A stretch of DNA of 64,000 nucleotides from Desulfofalx alkaliphila DSM 12257 (GCF_000711975.1 NZ_JONT01000007.1:62001-126000); one strand, 5' to 3'; shown: positions 36,755 to 46,719, counted from the stretch's first letter. Notes: generated by a model not told the origin, from the letters alone. Translations and numbers: made by a program.

Positions 36755-37275
36755 AAAATAACGCCTCCCTTAATCAGTAACAGCACCACCAGTACACCTG
36801 CCCCAAAGGCAATGGCGTGGGAAATGTAACTGTCGGCCCTTTTGGGCAGTTTGATTTGAAACTGCACTGTATGTATTTTTTTATTTTCCATATCCAATAA
36901 GAGTACCCCATTGGTACGATATATCAAATAGTATTCCAGCAGCTGCCTTCTTATTTCAGCAGAGGTGGGCCTTTCCACCTGCTTCCCGGTTTTTACTTCA
37001 ACCACATAAGTATAACCGCCTTTTTTGACAATAAAATCGGCCTTTACGTGGTTTTTATAGTCACGGTTGTCCACCTTTGTTAATATTGGCACCCGTTGTT
37101 GAGCGGATACAATGGTATAGCCCTGGTCTTCTAGGTAGTTTTGGGCAGCCCTCTCCGCCCGGCGGGCAGTTTTAGACTGTCGTTTTAATTTATAAGAACG
37201 CACTAACTTGGTTAAATAGTAAACGAAAAGGGCACCAAAAACAATGCCCAATATAAGAATATCAGTGGACGTCAT
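36751..37275 (-). CDS. Membrane-anchored PD-(D/E)xK nuclease-like protein
   Basis: The 174-residue protein has a transmembrane segment at each end (about 6-22 and 152-172), with a restriction-endonuclease-like core between. D in HVKADFIV, the ExK of YVVEVKTGK and the Q of RRQLLEYY fit the PD-(D/E)xK active site. A basic linker (about 28-45) follows the first span. The family sits in the tlyA-nadK interval in related clostridia, but I know of no assigned function. It overlaps tlyA and nadK by 4 nt each. Confidence 0.75.
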   Translation of the reverse strand: MTSTDILILGIVFGALFVYYLTKLVRSYKLKRQSKTARRAERAAQNYLEDQGYTIVSAQQRVPILTKVDNRDYKNHVKADFIVKKGGYTYVVEVKTGKQVERPTSAEIRRQLLEYYLIYRTNGVLLLDMENKKIHTVQFQIKLPKRADSYISHAIAFGAGVLVVLLLIKGGVIF

Positions 37276-38084
37276 TTGGCTAGCCCCTTATGTGCATTTT
37301 CAACCACCTTATTTACCGGTACCGGTTTTTGTGGGCACCCAGGGGAGGCACCCTTGGTGAAATAAAGCAAGTACTCAATATTGCCCTCCGGCCCTTTGAT
37401 TGGTGAATAGTCCAGTCCCTGGGGCTGAAAACCCAACTGCTCAACAACTTTTAGCACTTGGTTAATCACTTCAATATGAACTTGGGGATCACGAACTACC
37501 CCTTTTTTGCCCACCTTTTCCGGGCCGGCCTCAAATTGGGGCTTGATCAGCACCACAGCCCCCGCATCATCGGCGGTGAGCTCAGCCACCTTGGGCAATA
37601 CCTTGGATAAAGATATAAATGAAACATCCACCGTAGCAAAGTCAGGCAGCTGTTCCAGCCTTTCGGCCTCCAAATGGCGGATATTGGTTCTTTCAAGCAC
37701 CACCACACGCTCATGCTGACGCAGTGACCAGGCCAATTGCCCATACCCCACATCCACAGCATATACCATTGAAGCTCCCTTTTGCAGGGCACAATCGGTA
37801 AAACCCCCGGTAGAGGCACCTATATCGAGCACAATTTTACCGGAAAGGTCTATATTAAAGACTGCCAGCGCCTTTTCCAGTTTCAGTCCACCCCTGCTTA
37901 CATAGGGCAGAGGTGTACCCTTTATTTCAATTTTGCATTGGCCGGTAACCTGGTGTCCCGGCTTGTCTACCCTCTTGCCGTCCACAAAAACCAAGCCCGC
38001 CATCACTGCTGAGCGGGCTTTTTCCCGGCTGGAAAACTGGCCACGGGATACCAGCAATGTATCTAACCTTTGCTTGCCGGACAT
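37272..38084 (-). CDS. tlyA: TlyA family rRNA 2'-O-methyltransferase
   Basis: The 270-residue protein has an N-terminal S4 RNA-binding domain (RLDTLLVSRGQFSSREKARSAVMAG) and an FtsJ-type methyltransferase (motif I VLDIGASTGGFTDCAL, DVSFISL, KPQFEAG). TlyA proteins methylate cytidines in 16S and 23S rRNA; some also act as haemolysins. ATG 38084 has GGAGG 5 nt upstream, so the 13 extra N-terminal residues of the longer frame are rejected. It follows dxs. Confidence 0.93.
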   Translation of the reverse strand: MSGKQRLDTLLVSRGQFSSREKARSAVMAGLVFVDGKRVDKPGHQVTGQCKIEIKGTPLPYVSRGGLKLEKALAVFNIDLSGKIVLDIGASTGGFTDCALQKGASMVYAVDVGYGQLAWSLRQHERVVVLERTNIRHLEAERLEQLPDFATVDVSFISLSKVLPKVAELTADDAGAVVLIKPQFEAGPEKVGKKGVVRDPQVHIEVINQVLKVVEQLGFQPQGLDYSPIKGPEGNIEYLLYFTKGASPGCPQKPVPVNKVVENAHKGLAK

Positions 38085-38109
38085 AAAATCCTCCAATATA
38101 TTTTTAGTG

Positions 38110-40005
38110 TTACTCATGGGCAAGAATTAATTTTGGTCTTCTGCCCATCATGTTCAGTGATTGGTTTACCAAATTATCAACTGTCAGCCCATACTTCTCA
38201 TGCATGATAGAAGGACGGGCATGTTCCACAAACTCATCGGGAATTCCTAATCTTTTTACTTTAATGTCATGAACTCCCCTTTGCTCCAATAATTCCAGTA
38301 TGGAGCTGCCAAGGCCACCGGCCAACACATGTTCTTCTATGGTTATCAACCGCCTGGTTTGAGTAACATGGTGCATAATACATTCTTCATCCAGGGGCTT
38401 AATAAAACGCACATTAATTACAGTGGCTTGTACCCCAAGTTTGCCCAACTCCCGGGAGGCTTGCTCCGCCACAGCAACCATGTTGGACACGGCAATCAAG
38501 GTAATATCTTTACCCTGACGCAGCACTTCGCACCGGCCCACCGGCAATACCATTGGGTCCGGGTCCATTTGGCAGCCGACACCGGCACCCCGGGGGTATC
38601 GAATGGCACAGGGAGCCTCGTGTTCTATGGCTGTCTTTATCATATGCTGCAGCTCATTTTCATCCTTGGGGGCCATGATAGTAAGATTGGGTATAGATCT
38701 TAAAAAAGCGATGTCAAAAACGCCCTGGTGGGTTGCCCCGTCGTCCCCCACTATCCCCGCCCTATCAATGGCAAATACCACCGGCAGGTTTTGTAAACAA
38801 ACATCGTGCATCACCTGGTCGTAAGCCCGCTGCATAAAAGTGGAGTATATGGCCACCACCGGTTTATAGCCCCTGTTAGCCATACCTGCCGCCATGGTCA
38901 CCGCATGCTGCTCGGCAATACCCACATCAAAAAAACGCTGGGGGTAAAGGTGGCTAAATTGTGATAATCCCGTTCCGCTGGCCATGGCAGCGGTAATTGC
39001 CAGTATGTTGTCATTTTCGGCAGCCAGTTTTACCAATGTATCACTGAAAACAGAGGTATAGGTGGGGGCACCGTTCTTTTTAATTACCTCCCCCGACACC
39101 CTGTCAAAGGGCCCTACACCGTGAAATTTATCCGGATTTTGCTCCGCAGGCAAATAACCCTTCCCCTTTGTGGTGACCACATGCACCAGCACCGGCCCAC
39201 CAACACCTTTGGCCTGCTTAAGCACATCGGTTATATCTTCTATGTTATGGCCGTCAATGGGACCTAAATATGTAAAACCTAATTCCTCAAAGAGCATGCC
39301 CGGTACTACCAGGTGCTTCAAGCTGTCCTTCATCCGCTCTGCCAGCTTTAACACCTGTTTACCAATGGGCAGTTTGTTCAATAAATTTTCAATTTCTTCC
39401 TTGCCCTTGGAGTACATGGGGTCGGTACGGATACGGCTCAAGTAGCGGGATAAGCCTCCCACATTTTCCCCAATACTCATTTCATTATCATTTAAAATAA
39501 CTATTAAGTCTTTTTTTAAATCCCCGGCATGGTTCAAGGCCTCAAAGGCCATACCTCCGGTCATTGCACCGTCGCCAATTACCGCCACCACCGAATATTT
39601 TTCACCCTGTAAATCCCTGGCCACCGCCATACCCAGGGCAGCGGATATGGAAGTGCTGCTATGCCCGGTGCCAAAGGCATCGTGAATACTCTCGCTGCAG
39701 CGGGGAAAGCCGGCGATACCCTGATGCTGGCGCAAGGTGTGGAATTGATCTTTGCGCCCGGTAAGGATTTTATGCACATAACACTGGTGCCCCACATCAT
39801 AGATAATTCTATCCCGTTCACTGTCAAAAACACGGTGAATGGCAAGGGTCAGCTCCACCACCCCTAGGTTGGGTGCCAAGTGACCGCCGGTCTTTGAAAC
39901 GGTTTCTATTATTAACCGGCGCAGTTCATCAGCCAAGAGCTGTAATTTTTTATTATCCAAATTGCGCACATCCTGAGGTAATGATACGTTGTCTATTATC
40001 GTCAC
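38110..40005 (-). CDS. dxs: 1-deoxy-D-xylulose-5-phosphate synthase
   Basis: The 631-residue thiamine-diphosphate enzyme has the ThDP motif ([17 protein letters not shown], then ILNDNEMSI), the transketolase centre [15 protein letters not shown] and the C-terminal transketolase domain. It condenses pyruvate and glyceraldehyde-3-phosphate to start the MEP isoprenoid pathway. It lies downstream of ispA, OLE RNA and oapA in one minus-strand run, linking isoprenoid precursor and prenyl synthesis. Confidence 0.98.
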   Translation of the reverse strand: MTIIDNVSLPQDVRNLDNKKLQLLADELRRLIIETVSKTGGHLAPNLGVVELTLAIHRVFDSERDRIIYDVGHQCYVHKILTGRKDQFHTLRQHQGIAGFPRCSESIHDAFGTGHSSTSISAALGMAVARDLQGEKYSVVAVIGDGAMTGGMAFEALNHAGDLKKDLIVILNDNEMSIGENVGGLSRYLSRIRTDPMYSKGKEEIENLLNKLPIGKQVLKLAERMKDSLKHLVVPGMLFEELGFTYLGPIDGHNIEDITDVLKQAKGVGGPVLVHVVTTKGKGYLPAEQNPDKFHGVGPFDRVSGEVIKKNGAPTYTSVFSDTLVKLAAENDNILAITAAMASGTGLSQFSHLYPQRFFDVGIAEQHAVTMAAGMANRGYKPVVAIYSTFMQRAYDQVMHDVCLQNLPVVFAIDRAGIVGDDGATHQGVFDIAFLRSIPNLTIMAPKDENELQHMIKTAIEHEAPCAIRYPRGAGVGCQMDPDPMVLPVGRCEVLRQGKDITLIAVSNMVAVAEQASRELGKLGVQATVINVRFIKPLDEECIMHHVTQTRRLITIEEHVLAGGLGSSILELLEQRGVHDIKVKRLGIPDEFVEHARPSIMHEKYGLTVDNLVNQSLNMMGRRPKLILAHE

Positions 40006-40029
40006 CGTTATTTAACCACCTTTTGTTCG

Positions 40030-40611
40030 CTATTCCTTAGGTCGCCGTCTCTTGCGATAAGGATCACGCCCTATACTTTTTTCGACCCGGGCTATGTTTT
40101 TTCCTACAAAAAAAACTATTGTATTTGCATTCCTTAAGGCAAATTTTTTGCCCAGTGCCTTACCCGATATGGTTAAAGATGCCACACTGGCCGTTACCAA
40201 TACATTTAGTATAAATATATCCCAATGGGGGTTTTCCATAATTATTTGTGCCACTATGGATATACCCAGGGCACCTGATACAGTGCCGGCAATGTCACCC
40301 ACCACATCCAGGGAAATATTAGCAACCCTGTCTGCATTTCTGAGCAGCATCACACTCTGCTGCGCTCCCAGCACCCGTTTGGCTGCCATGGCGTGAAAGG
40401 GTGTTTCATTGGCTGCGGTAACTGCGGTACCAAAAATATCAAAGGATATACCAATTAAAATCATCATTAACAAAATCAAAAATGCCGTGGCACTGCTCAG
40501 CCCCCGCACCAGCAATTCAGAGACAACAGAAAAAAACACAGCCAGGGAAAATGCACCGATTCCCACCAGTACAATATACGACCCAGATACACTGGATTTA
40601 TTATTTCCCAA
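40030..40611 (-). CDS. oapA: OLE-associated membrane protein OapA
   Basis: The protein has about 193 residues and several hydrophobic segments (about 10-32, 37-57, 100-120 and 125-148) with a basic tail (RDPYRKRRRPKE). A DUF21-like stretch (ETPFHAMAAKRVLGAQQSVMLLRNADRVAN) is also present. Position is diagnostic: it lies directly downstream of the OLE RNA and before dxs. OapA binds OLE RNA at the membrane in Bacillus halodurans. TTG 40611 with GGAGTGG 6 nt upstream is preferred to ATG 40626, which has no ribosome site. Confidence 0.85.
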   Translation of the reverse strand: MGNNKSSVSGSYIVLVGIGAFSLAVFFSVVSELLVRGLSSATAFLILLMMILIGISFDIFGTAVTAANETPFHAMAAKRVLGAQQSVMLLRNADRVANISLDVVGDIAGTVSGALGISIVAQIIMENPHWDIFILNVLVTASVASLTISGKALGKKFALRNANTIVFFVGKNIARVEKSIGRDPYRKRRRPKE

Positions 40612-40689
40612 ACAATTCCACTCCATCCATATATACCAATATAGGGCTGCTTTTTAAAGCAGCCCATGGGTATAGATTAAAATATATAT

Positions 40690-41310
40690 ACGTTGTACTA
40701 AAGTGACAGCTTACCGAGTAAATGTTGCGGCTTAGGTCTAGCAGGTTTTCCCAAAAGACCACCGACTGTCGCCATATCGGCGGTTTCCCATTAAGGTCTT
40801 TTCCGGACCGTTACCGGTTCCGGGGCTAGATTACCACTTAGTCCGCACTGTAATCCCCGGCAAGCCCTGGGTGACCCAGACAGCCTAGGAGTTTTCCTCA
40901 ACAGAATTACCCTTTCCTAGCCTCTTTTGCAATAAAGGTTTCATCCCTGCTTTACACAGACCGGGCCCGGACCGTGTAAAGCACTTACCGGAGTTCGCCA
41001 TTACCACTCAAGGCAGGCTACACTGCACGCAGCTTCCTTCCACGTGCAGGTTTTCTCCAAGCCATAGTTCGCCGTTGCCTAACGGTTCCCCACAAACTTG
41101 GGCCTCCACGGAAACAGGGTCAAGATCCACATGCCATTGTGGGTTGCCCTATAACCTTAACTCCCAGTACCAGCCCCCAACTGGGCGTCAGAAGCCAGCA
41201 CCAGGAACTTCATCGATGTGCCCGTTGACGGATTTTTAGGCCCGCCTTCAGAAAGGAAATCCTGACTAGGATACTGCATCACTTTAGCAACGCCTATGTT
41301 TTCATGCCTA
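40690..41310 (-). ncRNA. OLE (ornate large extremophilic) RNA
   Basis: A roughly 620-nt non-coding block lies between ispA and oapA, where OLE RNA occurs in anaerobic and extremophilic Firmicutes. It has no coding frame. It is rich in self-complementary segments, such as GCTTTACAC/GTGTAAAGC around 40950-40983 and GGGTCACCC near 40869, and its base composition differs from nearby spacers. Ends are approximate. OLE RNA forms a ribonucleoprotein with OapA at the membrane and is linked to stress and energy adaptation. Confidence 0.85.
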
Positions 41311-41457
41311 AAAAATTATAGCATAAATAATTTATACTGACAAAGTCAAAATGAGACCGCTTTAGGCCTGGTTTGAAGTTGTATTGCCATAGTTTATATT
41401 ATAAGTAACTGACTCTTTTTCGCAGTCGCCCGCAAATGATTTTGTTTCGTTTTGCAT

Positions 41458-42342
41458 TTAATGATCACGATGAACAATAAACTTTAATGTATGGCGTAAA
41501 AAATCCACTTCCGGGCCAAAGGATTCTAAAGCTGCCATGCCCTTGTGCATACATTGCCGGGCCATGTGCTTTGAGTGTTCAATGCCGTATTTGGCAGGAT
41601 AGGTGGATTTATTGTTTTTTGCATCACTGCCCACCGGTTTTCCTAGTTTAGCAGCATCACCTTCCACATCTAAAATATCGTCCACAATTTGAAAGGCCAG
41701 CCCTAAATTCTCTGCATACTCAGTTAATGCCCCCAACTGTCTTTCATCAGCCCCACCTAATATGGCGCCGCAGCGCACCGCCGCCCGAAATAAGGCGCCC
41801 GTTTTGTGCCGATGAATGTATTCCATGGTGCCTTCATCAACAAGACTGTTGGCCGACTGGATATCCACCACCTGGCCGCCAATTAAGCCCTGGGAACCGG
41901 CAGCATGGGCCAGCTCTTTAATGGCAAGTACCACCGCTTCAGCCGATGAGGTGGCGGCATTTTGGGCCATCAATTGAAAGGCCAGGGTCAACATGGCATC
42001 GCCGGCTAAAATAGCAATGGCCTCACCAAAAACCTTGTGGTTAGTGGCCTTTCCCCGGCGCATATCATCGTTATCCATGGCAGGCAAATCATCGTGTACC
42101 AGTGAATAGGTGTGTATTAGTTCCAAGGCACAGGCCGCCGGCAATACCCGTTGGGGCTGGCAGCCCACCGCCTCTGCAGCACCAAGAACAAGGGCAGGTC
42201 GAAGACGTTTCCCGCCGGACAAAAGGCTGTATCTCATGGCCCGATGTATCACCTCAGGATACTCAGCCTCTGCCGGTATAAACTGAACCATTGCATCTTC
42301 AACCATTTTTGCACGCATTCTAAGCTGCCTTGAAAAATCCAT
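41458..42342 (-). CDS. ispA: Polyprenyl (farnesyl) diphosphate synthase
   Basis: The 294-residue trans-prenyltransferase has the first aspartate-rich motif (LVHDDLPAMDNDDMRRGKATNH) and the second (FQIVDDILD), with GGKRLRPAL and LIGGQVVD. It makes FPP, and possibly GGPP, for quinones and cell-wall carriers. Its start is directly after the xseB stop. OLE RNA follows. Confidence 0.96.
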   Translation of the reverse strand: MDFSRQLRMRAKMVEDAMVQFIPAEAEYPEVIHRAMRYSLLSGGKRLRPALVLGAAEAVGCQPQRVLPAACALELIHTYSLVHDDLPAMDNDDMRRGKATNHKVFGEAIAILAGDAMLTLAFQLMAQNAATSSAEAVVLAIKELAHAAGSQGLIGGQVVDIQSANSLVDEGTMEYIHRHKTGALFRAAVRCGAILGGADERQLGALTEYAENLGLAFQIVDDILDVEGDAAKLGKPVGSDAKNNKSTYPAKYGIEHSKHMARQCMHKGMAALESFGPEVDFLRHTLKFIVHRDH

Positions 42343-42591
42343 TTACCCTTCCCCCTTGGCCTGCTGTAGTTCTTTTAGCATAAGTTCACCCTTGTCATCG
42401 GCCAAAAGCACCCTAATGTGCTCTTCCGCATTATCCAGTTTATGGTTACACACCTTAACCAGTTCTATACCTTCGGCATATAATGCCAATGACTCTTCCA
42501 GCGGTAATTGACCGTCTTCCAGTTGTTTAACTACCACTTCCAGCCTGGCCAATGCTTCCTCAAAAGTCAGCTCTTTTTGTTTTTCTTGCAC
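42343..42591 (-). CDS. xseB: Exodeoxyribonuclease VII small subunit
   Basis: The 82-residue helical protein carries [34 protein letters not shown], the XseB signature. It associates with XseA to cut single-stranded DNA. GTG 42591 has GGAGG 7 nt upstream; the nine extra residues of the longer frame are rejected. Confidence 0.95.
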   Translation of the reverse strand: MQEKQKELTFEEALARLEVVVKQLEDGQLPLEESLALYAEGIELVKVCNHKLDNAEEHIRVLLADDKGELMLKELQQAKGEG

Positions 42592-42620
42592 AAATAAACC
42601 TCCTAAAAAGTAAACCACAA

Positions 42621-43253
42621 CTAAATCATGCGCCGGTTCATAAACTCTAAAGTTTTTTCCTTCAAATGGGCTGCCTGGTCACTCAGGCGGGCCTTTTCTG
42701 CCTTAAATTGCTCAACAAAGGCCCTGTCTTCTATGCCACCAATGTTACTTTCTGCGGTAATCAGCGCCGACTGCACAGCTGCTTCCGCCAGGTGGGCCGC
42801 CACGCCGGTGTCACTGACAGCCAATTTAGTACCTATTTCCGCAAGCCGGCAGGCCAAAGAAAGCACTTCCACCCCCGCTGCAGCAATGGCCAGGGGTGTG
42901 CCGGTGGCGTTTATTAGGGCCCCTTGCATTCTTTCTTTGCGGTATTTTTGCTGTTCTTCATTTTCCTTAGGCAGCCGCAACACTTCCATGAAGGCATCAA
43001 AGTGGGCCATGTCATCTAAGGCCAACCTTTTCAGTTTTTCCATCAAGCGGTTGCCCTTATCTATCAGTTGTTTAACTTCCTCTTCAACCTGGCGGTATTT
43101 TTGTTTGCCCACAGTGAGCCTGCCCACCATTTGCACCAGGGCAGCAGCCTGGGCCCCGCAAAGGGCAGCCACACTGCCCCCACCCGGGGTAGGGGCGTCC
43201 GATGCTGTAACATTAAGAAAATCCCTTACACTTTTATCGAAAATATCAGACAT
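42621..43253 (-). CDS. fchA: Formiminotetrahydrofolate cyclodeaminase / methenyl-THF cyclohydrolase (FchA)
   Basis: The 210-residue helical protein has the FTCD_C pattern: [29 protein letters not shown] near the N-terminus and [24 protein letters not shown] in the centre. FchA interconverts methenyl- and formyl-THF in clostridial one-carbon metabolism. It follows folD after 15 nt, so together they handle the methylene-methenyl-formyl steps. ATG 43253 follows AAGGAG by 11 nt. Confidence 0.9.
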   Translation of the reverse strand: MSDIFDKSVRDFLNVTASDAPTPGGGSVAALCGAQAAALVQMVGRLTVGKQKYRQVEEEVKQLIDKGNRLMEKLKRLALDDMAHFDAFMEVLRLPKENEEQQKYRKERMQGALINATGTPLAIAAAGVEVLSLACRLAEIGTKLAVSDTGVAAHLAEAAVQSALITAESNIGGIEDRAFVEQFKAEKARLSDQAAHLKEKTLEFMNRRMI

Positions 43254-43268
43254 GGTTGTTGTCACTCC

Positions 43269-44123
43269 TTATTGGACAAAGGCCTGTTGCATGGTGATGC
43301 CTTTTAATAGGTTCTTTAACATCATCACAGTGGTTATACTGCCCACACCGCCGGGTACGGGGGTGATGGCCGAGGCAATTTCCTTTACATTTTCAAAATC
43401 CACATCACCGCAAATTTTCCCGTCTACCTGGCTTATACCGGCATCAACCACCACGGCTCCCGGCTTCACCATATCCCCGGTAATTAATCCCGGTTTTCCC
43501 ACTGCACTGAATATTACATCAGCCCTCTTGGTGTGATAAGCCAAATCGGGGGTTTTAGAGTGACAAACGGTGATGGTGGCATTTTGGGCCAGCGCCAGAT
43601 ACATTAGAGACTTACCCACGGTTTCTCCCCGGCCAACCACCACAGCGTGTTTACCCTCGATGCCAATGCCATAGCGTTGCAGTATCTCTAAACAGGACAG
43701 CGGTGTAGCAGGATAGATACAATCGCCGCCGCTGAGGATATACCCCCGGTTAATGGGGTGCACGCCATCCACATCCTTGGCCGGCAAAATGCTGTCAATC
43801 ACCTGCTGTTTATCAATATGTTCAGGAAGTGGCAAAAGCAATAATATGCCATGTACTTTTTTGTTTTGGTTTAACTTGTCCACCACCGACAACAAATAAT
43901 CTTCCTCAGCATCCTTAGGCAATTGCTCCAGATGAAATTTTACATTAACATCGGCAGCTACCTTTTGTAAAAAGTTTGCATAGGCCACAGACGCAGCATC
44001 ATCACCCATTAGCACCACTGCTAAACAGGGATTAATGCCCCGTTGCTGCCATTGTTCTACTTCAATTTTTAACTCTTCTTTTATTTTTATGGCTACTTCT
44101 TTACCATCCAATATTTTTGCCAT
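43269..44123 (-). CDS. folD: Methylenetetrahydrofolate dehydrogenase/cyclohydrolase
   Basis: The 284-residue protein has GILLLLPLPEHIDKQQVIDSILPAKDVDG and PATPLSCLEIL, and the NADP-binding VVGRGETVGKSLMYLAL. The FolD signature PGGVGSITTVMML ends it. It makes methenyl- and formyl-THF from methylene-THF. ATG 44123 has GAGGGG 9 nt upstream; the ATG at 44132 would have no spacer. Lys in place of the usual Gln in part of LPLPEHI deserves comparison with relatives. Confidence 0.96.
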   Translation of the reverse strand: MAKILDGKEVAIKIKEELKIEVEQWQQRGINPCLAVVLMGDDAASVAYANFLQKVAADVNVKFHLEQLPKDAEEDYLLSVVDKLNQNKKVHGILLLLPLPEHIDKQQVIDSILPAKDVDGVHPINRGYILSGGDCIYPATPLSCLEILQRYGIGIEGKHAVVVGRGETVGKSLMYLALAQNATITVCHSKTPDLAYHTKRADVIFSAVGKPGLITGDMVKPGAVVVDAGISQVDGKICGDVDFENVKEIASAITPVPGGVGSITTVMMLKNLLKGITMQQAFVQ

Positions 44124-44142
44124 CTTGACCATCCCCTCTTAC

Positions 44143-45342
44143 TTAAACTTCGCGACTCTTTACAGTACAGGTAAGCTTACCCCGATGTAATTGAACTTCA
44201 ACCCTGCTACCAAGCTCCACCTGGGCAGCATCTCTAATCAGCCGGCCGGTGGGTGAGGTACATAAACTATAGCCTCTGGATAAGGTGTCCAAGGGGCTTA
44301 AGCTTTGCAGTGAGGCAGCCAAAGACGCCAGCTCACCGCCCTTTTTGGAAAGCAAAAGTTCAATGCCATGCTGCAATTCCTTATTCAATAGGTCCAAATG
44401 CTGCCGCCTGCTGTCCACCAATACACGCTGGGGCATATTAAGGGCCCTGGCTTCTTCTACCCTCTGCAGCCAAAGGCGGGCCCTGGCAAGATACTGTTTT
44501 ATGGCCCTATGGGCACGGTTCTGCAGTATTTCAATATAGTCTTTAACACTATTTAGGTCCGGCACAGCCATCTCTGCCGCCTGGGAAGGTGTGGCCGCCC
44601 GGACATCGGCGACAAAATCACAAATGGTAACATCAGTTTCATGGCCCACCGCCGAAATAACCGGCACCTGGGAACCGGCCACCGCCCGGGCCACCACCTC
44701 TGTATTAAAAGCCCATAACTCTTCCAGCGAACCCCCGCCGCGGCCCACAATGATTAGGTCGGCCTTTCCCCAACGGTTAATTTCCTCTATGCCCCGGGAA
44801 ATATCTTGGGGGGCATGCTCCCCCTGCACCGTCACAGGAACTATTACCAGCTTGGCCGGCGGCCACCGGTGCGATATTATTTTAATCATATCCCTCACCG
44901 CCGCACCGCCGGGGGATGTAACAAGGCCTATAATTTTAGGAAACTTGGGAAGCTGCCTTTTCCTGGCTGCATCAAAAAGCCCCTCCCCTTGCAGCCTGGC
45001 TTTTAATTGTTCAAAGGCAATGTACAGGGCGCCCAAGCCGTCGGGTTCCATCTCTTCTGCATATAACTGATAACAACCATCCCGTTCGTAAACCGATACA
45101 TACCCGCGCACCATGACAGACATGCCGTTTTCCGGAAAAAAGGGCAGCCTATAGGCCCTGGAACGAAACATTACCACACCTATACGGGTATGATCATCCT
45201 TTAAGGTAAAGTAGAGGTGCCCGGAACTGTGCCTTTTAAAATTTGATATTTCACCCTTCACCCAAAGATTATTCAGCAAATAATCGCCGTCAAATTTTTC
45301 CTTTACGTACCGGGTTAGTTGGGTAACAGACAAAACCTTCAT
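44143..45342 (-). CDS. xseA: Exodeoxyribonuclease VII large subunit
   Basis: The 399-residue protein has an N-terminal OB fold (LWVKGEISNFKRHSSGHLYFTLKDDHTRI) and the exonuclease core (KIIGLVTSPGGAAVRDMIKII, IIVGRGGGSLEELWAFN, SAVGHETDVTICDFVADVRA). It degrades single-stranded DNA with XseB. ATG 45342 has GAGGT 8 nt upstream. It begins the xseA-folD-fchA-xseB-ispA run. Confidence 0.97.
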   Translation of the reverse strand: MKVLSVTQLTRYVKEKFDGDYLLNNLWVKGEISNFKRHSSGHLYFTLKDDHTRIGVVMFRSRAYRLPFFPENGMSVMVRGYVSVYERDGCYQLYAEEMEPDGLGALYIAFEQLKARLQGEGLFDAARKRQLPKFPKIIGLVTSPGGAAVRDMIKIISHRWPPAKLVIVPVTVQGEHAPQDISRGIEEINRWGKADLIIVGRGGGSLEELWAFNTEVVARAVAGSQVPVISAVGHETDVTICDFVADVRAATPSQAAEMAVPDLNSVKDYIEILQNRAHRAIKQYLARARLWLQRVEEARALNMPQRVLVDSRRQHLDLLNKELQHGIELLLSKKGGELASLAASLQSLSPLDTLSRGYSLCTSPTGRLIRDAAQVELGSRVEVQLHRGKLTCTVKSREV

Positions 45343-45380
45343 TAAAAAATACCTCTGCAATATTAGTTTTCTTAAATAAA

Positions 45381-45400
45381 GGGCTCAATTCATTGAGCCC
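45381..45400 (-). terminator. Hairpin after nusB
   Basis: GGGCTCAA and TTGAGCCC form a perfect 8-bp stem with a 4-nt loop, followed on the minus strand by TTTATTTAAG. It lies between nusB and xseA, so it may be partial and allow read-through. Confidence 0.7.
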
Positions 45401-45433
45401 TAAAGCAAACCCTAAGCTATTATAATAAAAATA

Positions 45434-45868
45434 CTATGTACCGACAGGGGGTTGTACCCGGCGAAACTTTTCCGGTGACGCCACCACCCTACCTAATATA
45501 CCGTTGATAAACCGTCCGCCTTCCTCCCCACTATATATTTTTGCTAACTCCACCGCTTCATTTACCGAAACTGCCGGCGGTATTTCTTCCCGGTGGTATA
45601 TTTCATAAAGGGCCAAACGCATAATGTTTCGATCCACATAAGATAGGCGTTCAAAATTCCAGCCCCTGGATAATTGCTTGATAATTGCATCTAACTCCGG
45701 CAGCTTTTGTATGGTACCTTGAATTAGCTCTTTACTAAAGTCCTTAGCCCTAGGCGATATGGCAAATTCATCGGTCACATGATTAAAAGCCTCTTCAAAT
45801 TCAATTTTTCCTAAATCCATGGCAAAAAGAACCTGTACAGCCGTTTCACGGGCCTGTCTCCTGCTCAA
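45434..45868 (-). CDS. nusB: Transcription antitermination factor NusB
   Basis: The 144-residue all-helical protein has RRQARETAVQVLFAMDLG, WNFERLSYVDRNIMRLALYEI and PPAVSVNEAVELAKIYSGEEGGRFINGILGRV, the NusB pattern. It acts with NusE in antitermination of rRNA operons. It follows the DUF2273 gene. Confidence 0.97.
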   Translation of the reverse strand: MSRRQARETAVQVLFAMDLGKIEFEEAFNHVTDEFAISPRAKDFSKELIQGTIQKLPELDAIIKQLSRGWNFERLSYVDRNIMRLALYEIYHREEIPPAVSVNEAVELAKIYSGEEGGRFINGILGRVVASPEKFRRVQPPVGT

Positions 45869-45928
45869 AATAATTCCCCCTGAAAAGAAACGGTACTTAA
45901 TTATATCTTACCCATATGGGTGTTATAT

Positions 45929-46153
45929 TTATCGGTCTTTAAATAAACGGTCAAAAATTTGGGCTATATCCTCTCGCTCATCAATGCGCTTTCCTATAAA
46001 AAAGCCTGCCCCTATGCAAAAGGCCACAAAAAGGGCTTTAAAAAAGCCGTATTTGATGGCAAACCAACCAAAGACTAGCCCCAGTAAAACCCCCAATGCC
46101 TTACCCCGGTGGTATTCTAATATTTCTTGTAATAAATACTTAAAATTCATCAT
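45929..46153 (-). CDS. DUF2273 small membrane protein
   Basis: The 74-residue protein has two hydrophobic spans (about 15-32 and 36-55; LGVLLGLVFGWFAIKYGFFKALFVAFCIGAGFFIG). This matches DUF2273, which is regularly found beside amaP and asp23 genes. It starts 15 nt after the amaP stop. The function is probably tied to the envelope-stress Asp23 system. Confidence 0.85.
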   Translation of the reverse strand: MMNFKYLLQEILEYHRGKALGVLLGLVFGWFAIKYGFFKALFVAFCIGAGFFIGKRIDEREDIAQIFDRLFKDR

Positions 46154-46167
46154 AACACCTCTTTACA

Positions 46168-46704
46168 CTACTCCACCCGGGGCTTGTTGGTGGAGATATT
46201 TTCTACCATTACTTTGACATTATGCACCGATATTCCTGTTATTTCTAGAAGATAATCCTTTATTCGCTGCTGAATTTGCTTGGAAGTTTCCGGTATATTT
46301 ATGTCCGGAGCCACCGTTACTTTAACAAAGACACTGACTCCGTCTTTAACGGTGTTTATCCTTGGTTTTACCTCCCGCACTCCGTCTATCTGAAAAGCAG
46401 CCTTTTTTACCAACCCTTCAATGGCAGGAATGGTAATGCGCAATTGTCCTAAGGTAAACTCGTGTACCACCGCCCGCTTTTCCCGGCTTCCCACCAAGCT
46501 AACGTAAAACAATCTTAGGCTTACCAACAAAAGCACACCGATAATTAACCATAATATTATATTATCCCCAGCACCATAGGGGGCATACAGCATAGCATCC
46601 AAGGGTTGCAGCCACCAACCGGTGAAAGCGGTCACCGCCAGCAGCAGCAGTATGATGATAGCTAAGGTGTATAATCCCAGTAAAACCCTATCGAGAAAAC
46701 CCAT
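46168..46704 (-). CDS. amaP: Alkaline shock response membrane anchor protein AmaP
   Basis: The 178-residue protein has two N-terminal transmembrane segments (about 5-30 and 45-70) followed by an Asp23-like domain (LGQLRITIPAIEGLVKKAAFQIDGVREVKP). AmaP anchors Asp23 to the membrane in Staphylococcus. ATG 46704 follows AGGAGGTATGGT; the longer frame back to 46821 would overlap asp23. It lies between asp23 and the DUF2273 gene. Confidence 0.88.
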   Translation of the reverse strand: MGFLDRVLLGLYTLAIIILLLLAVTAFTGWWLQPLDAMLYAPYGAGDNIILWLIIGVLLLVSLRLFYVSLVGSREKRAVVHEFTLGQLRITIPAIEGLVKKAAFQIDGVREVKPRINTVKDGVSVFVKVTVAPDINIPETSKQIQQRIKDYLLEITGISVHNVKVMVENISTNKPRVE

Positions 46705-46719
46705 ACCATACCTCCTGAA

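Noticed and set aside
40690-41310. Protein-coding gene between ispA and oapA
   Set aside because: No frame longer than short antisense pieces runs through the block and no ribosome sites appear. RNA structure explains it better.
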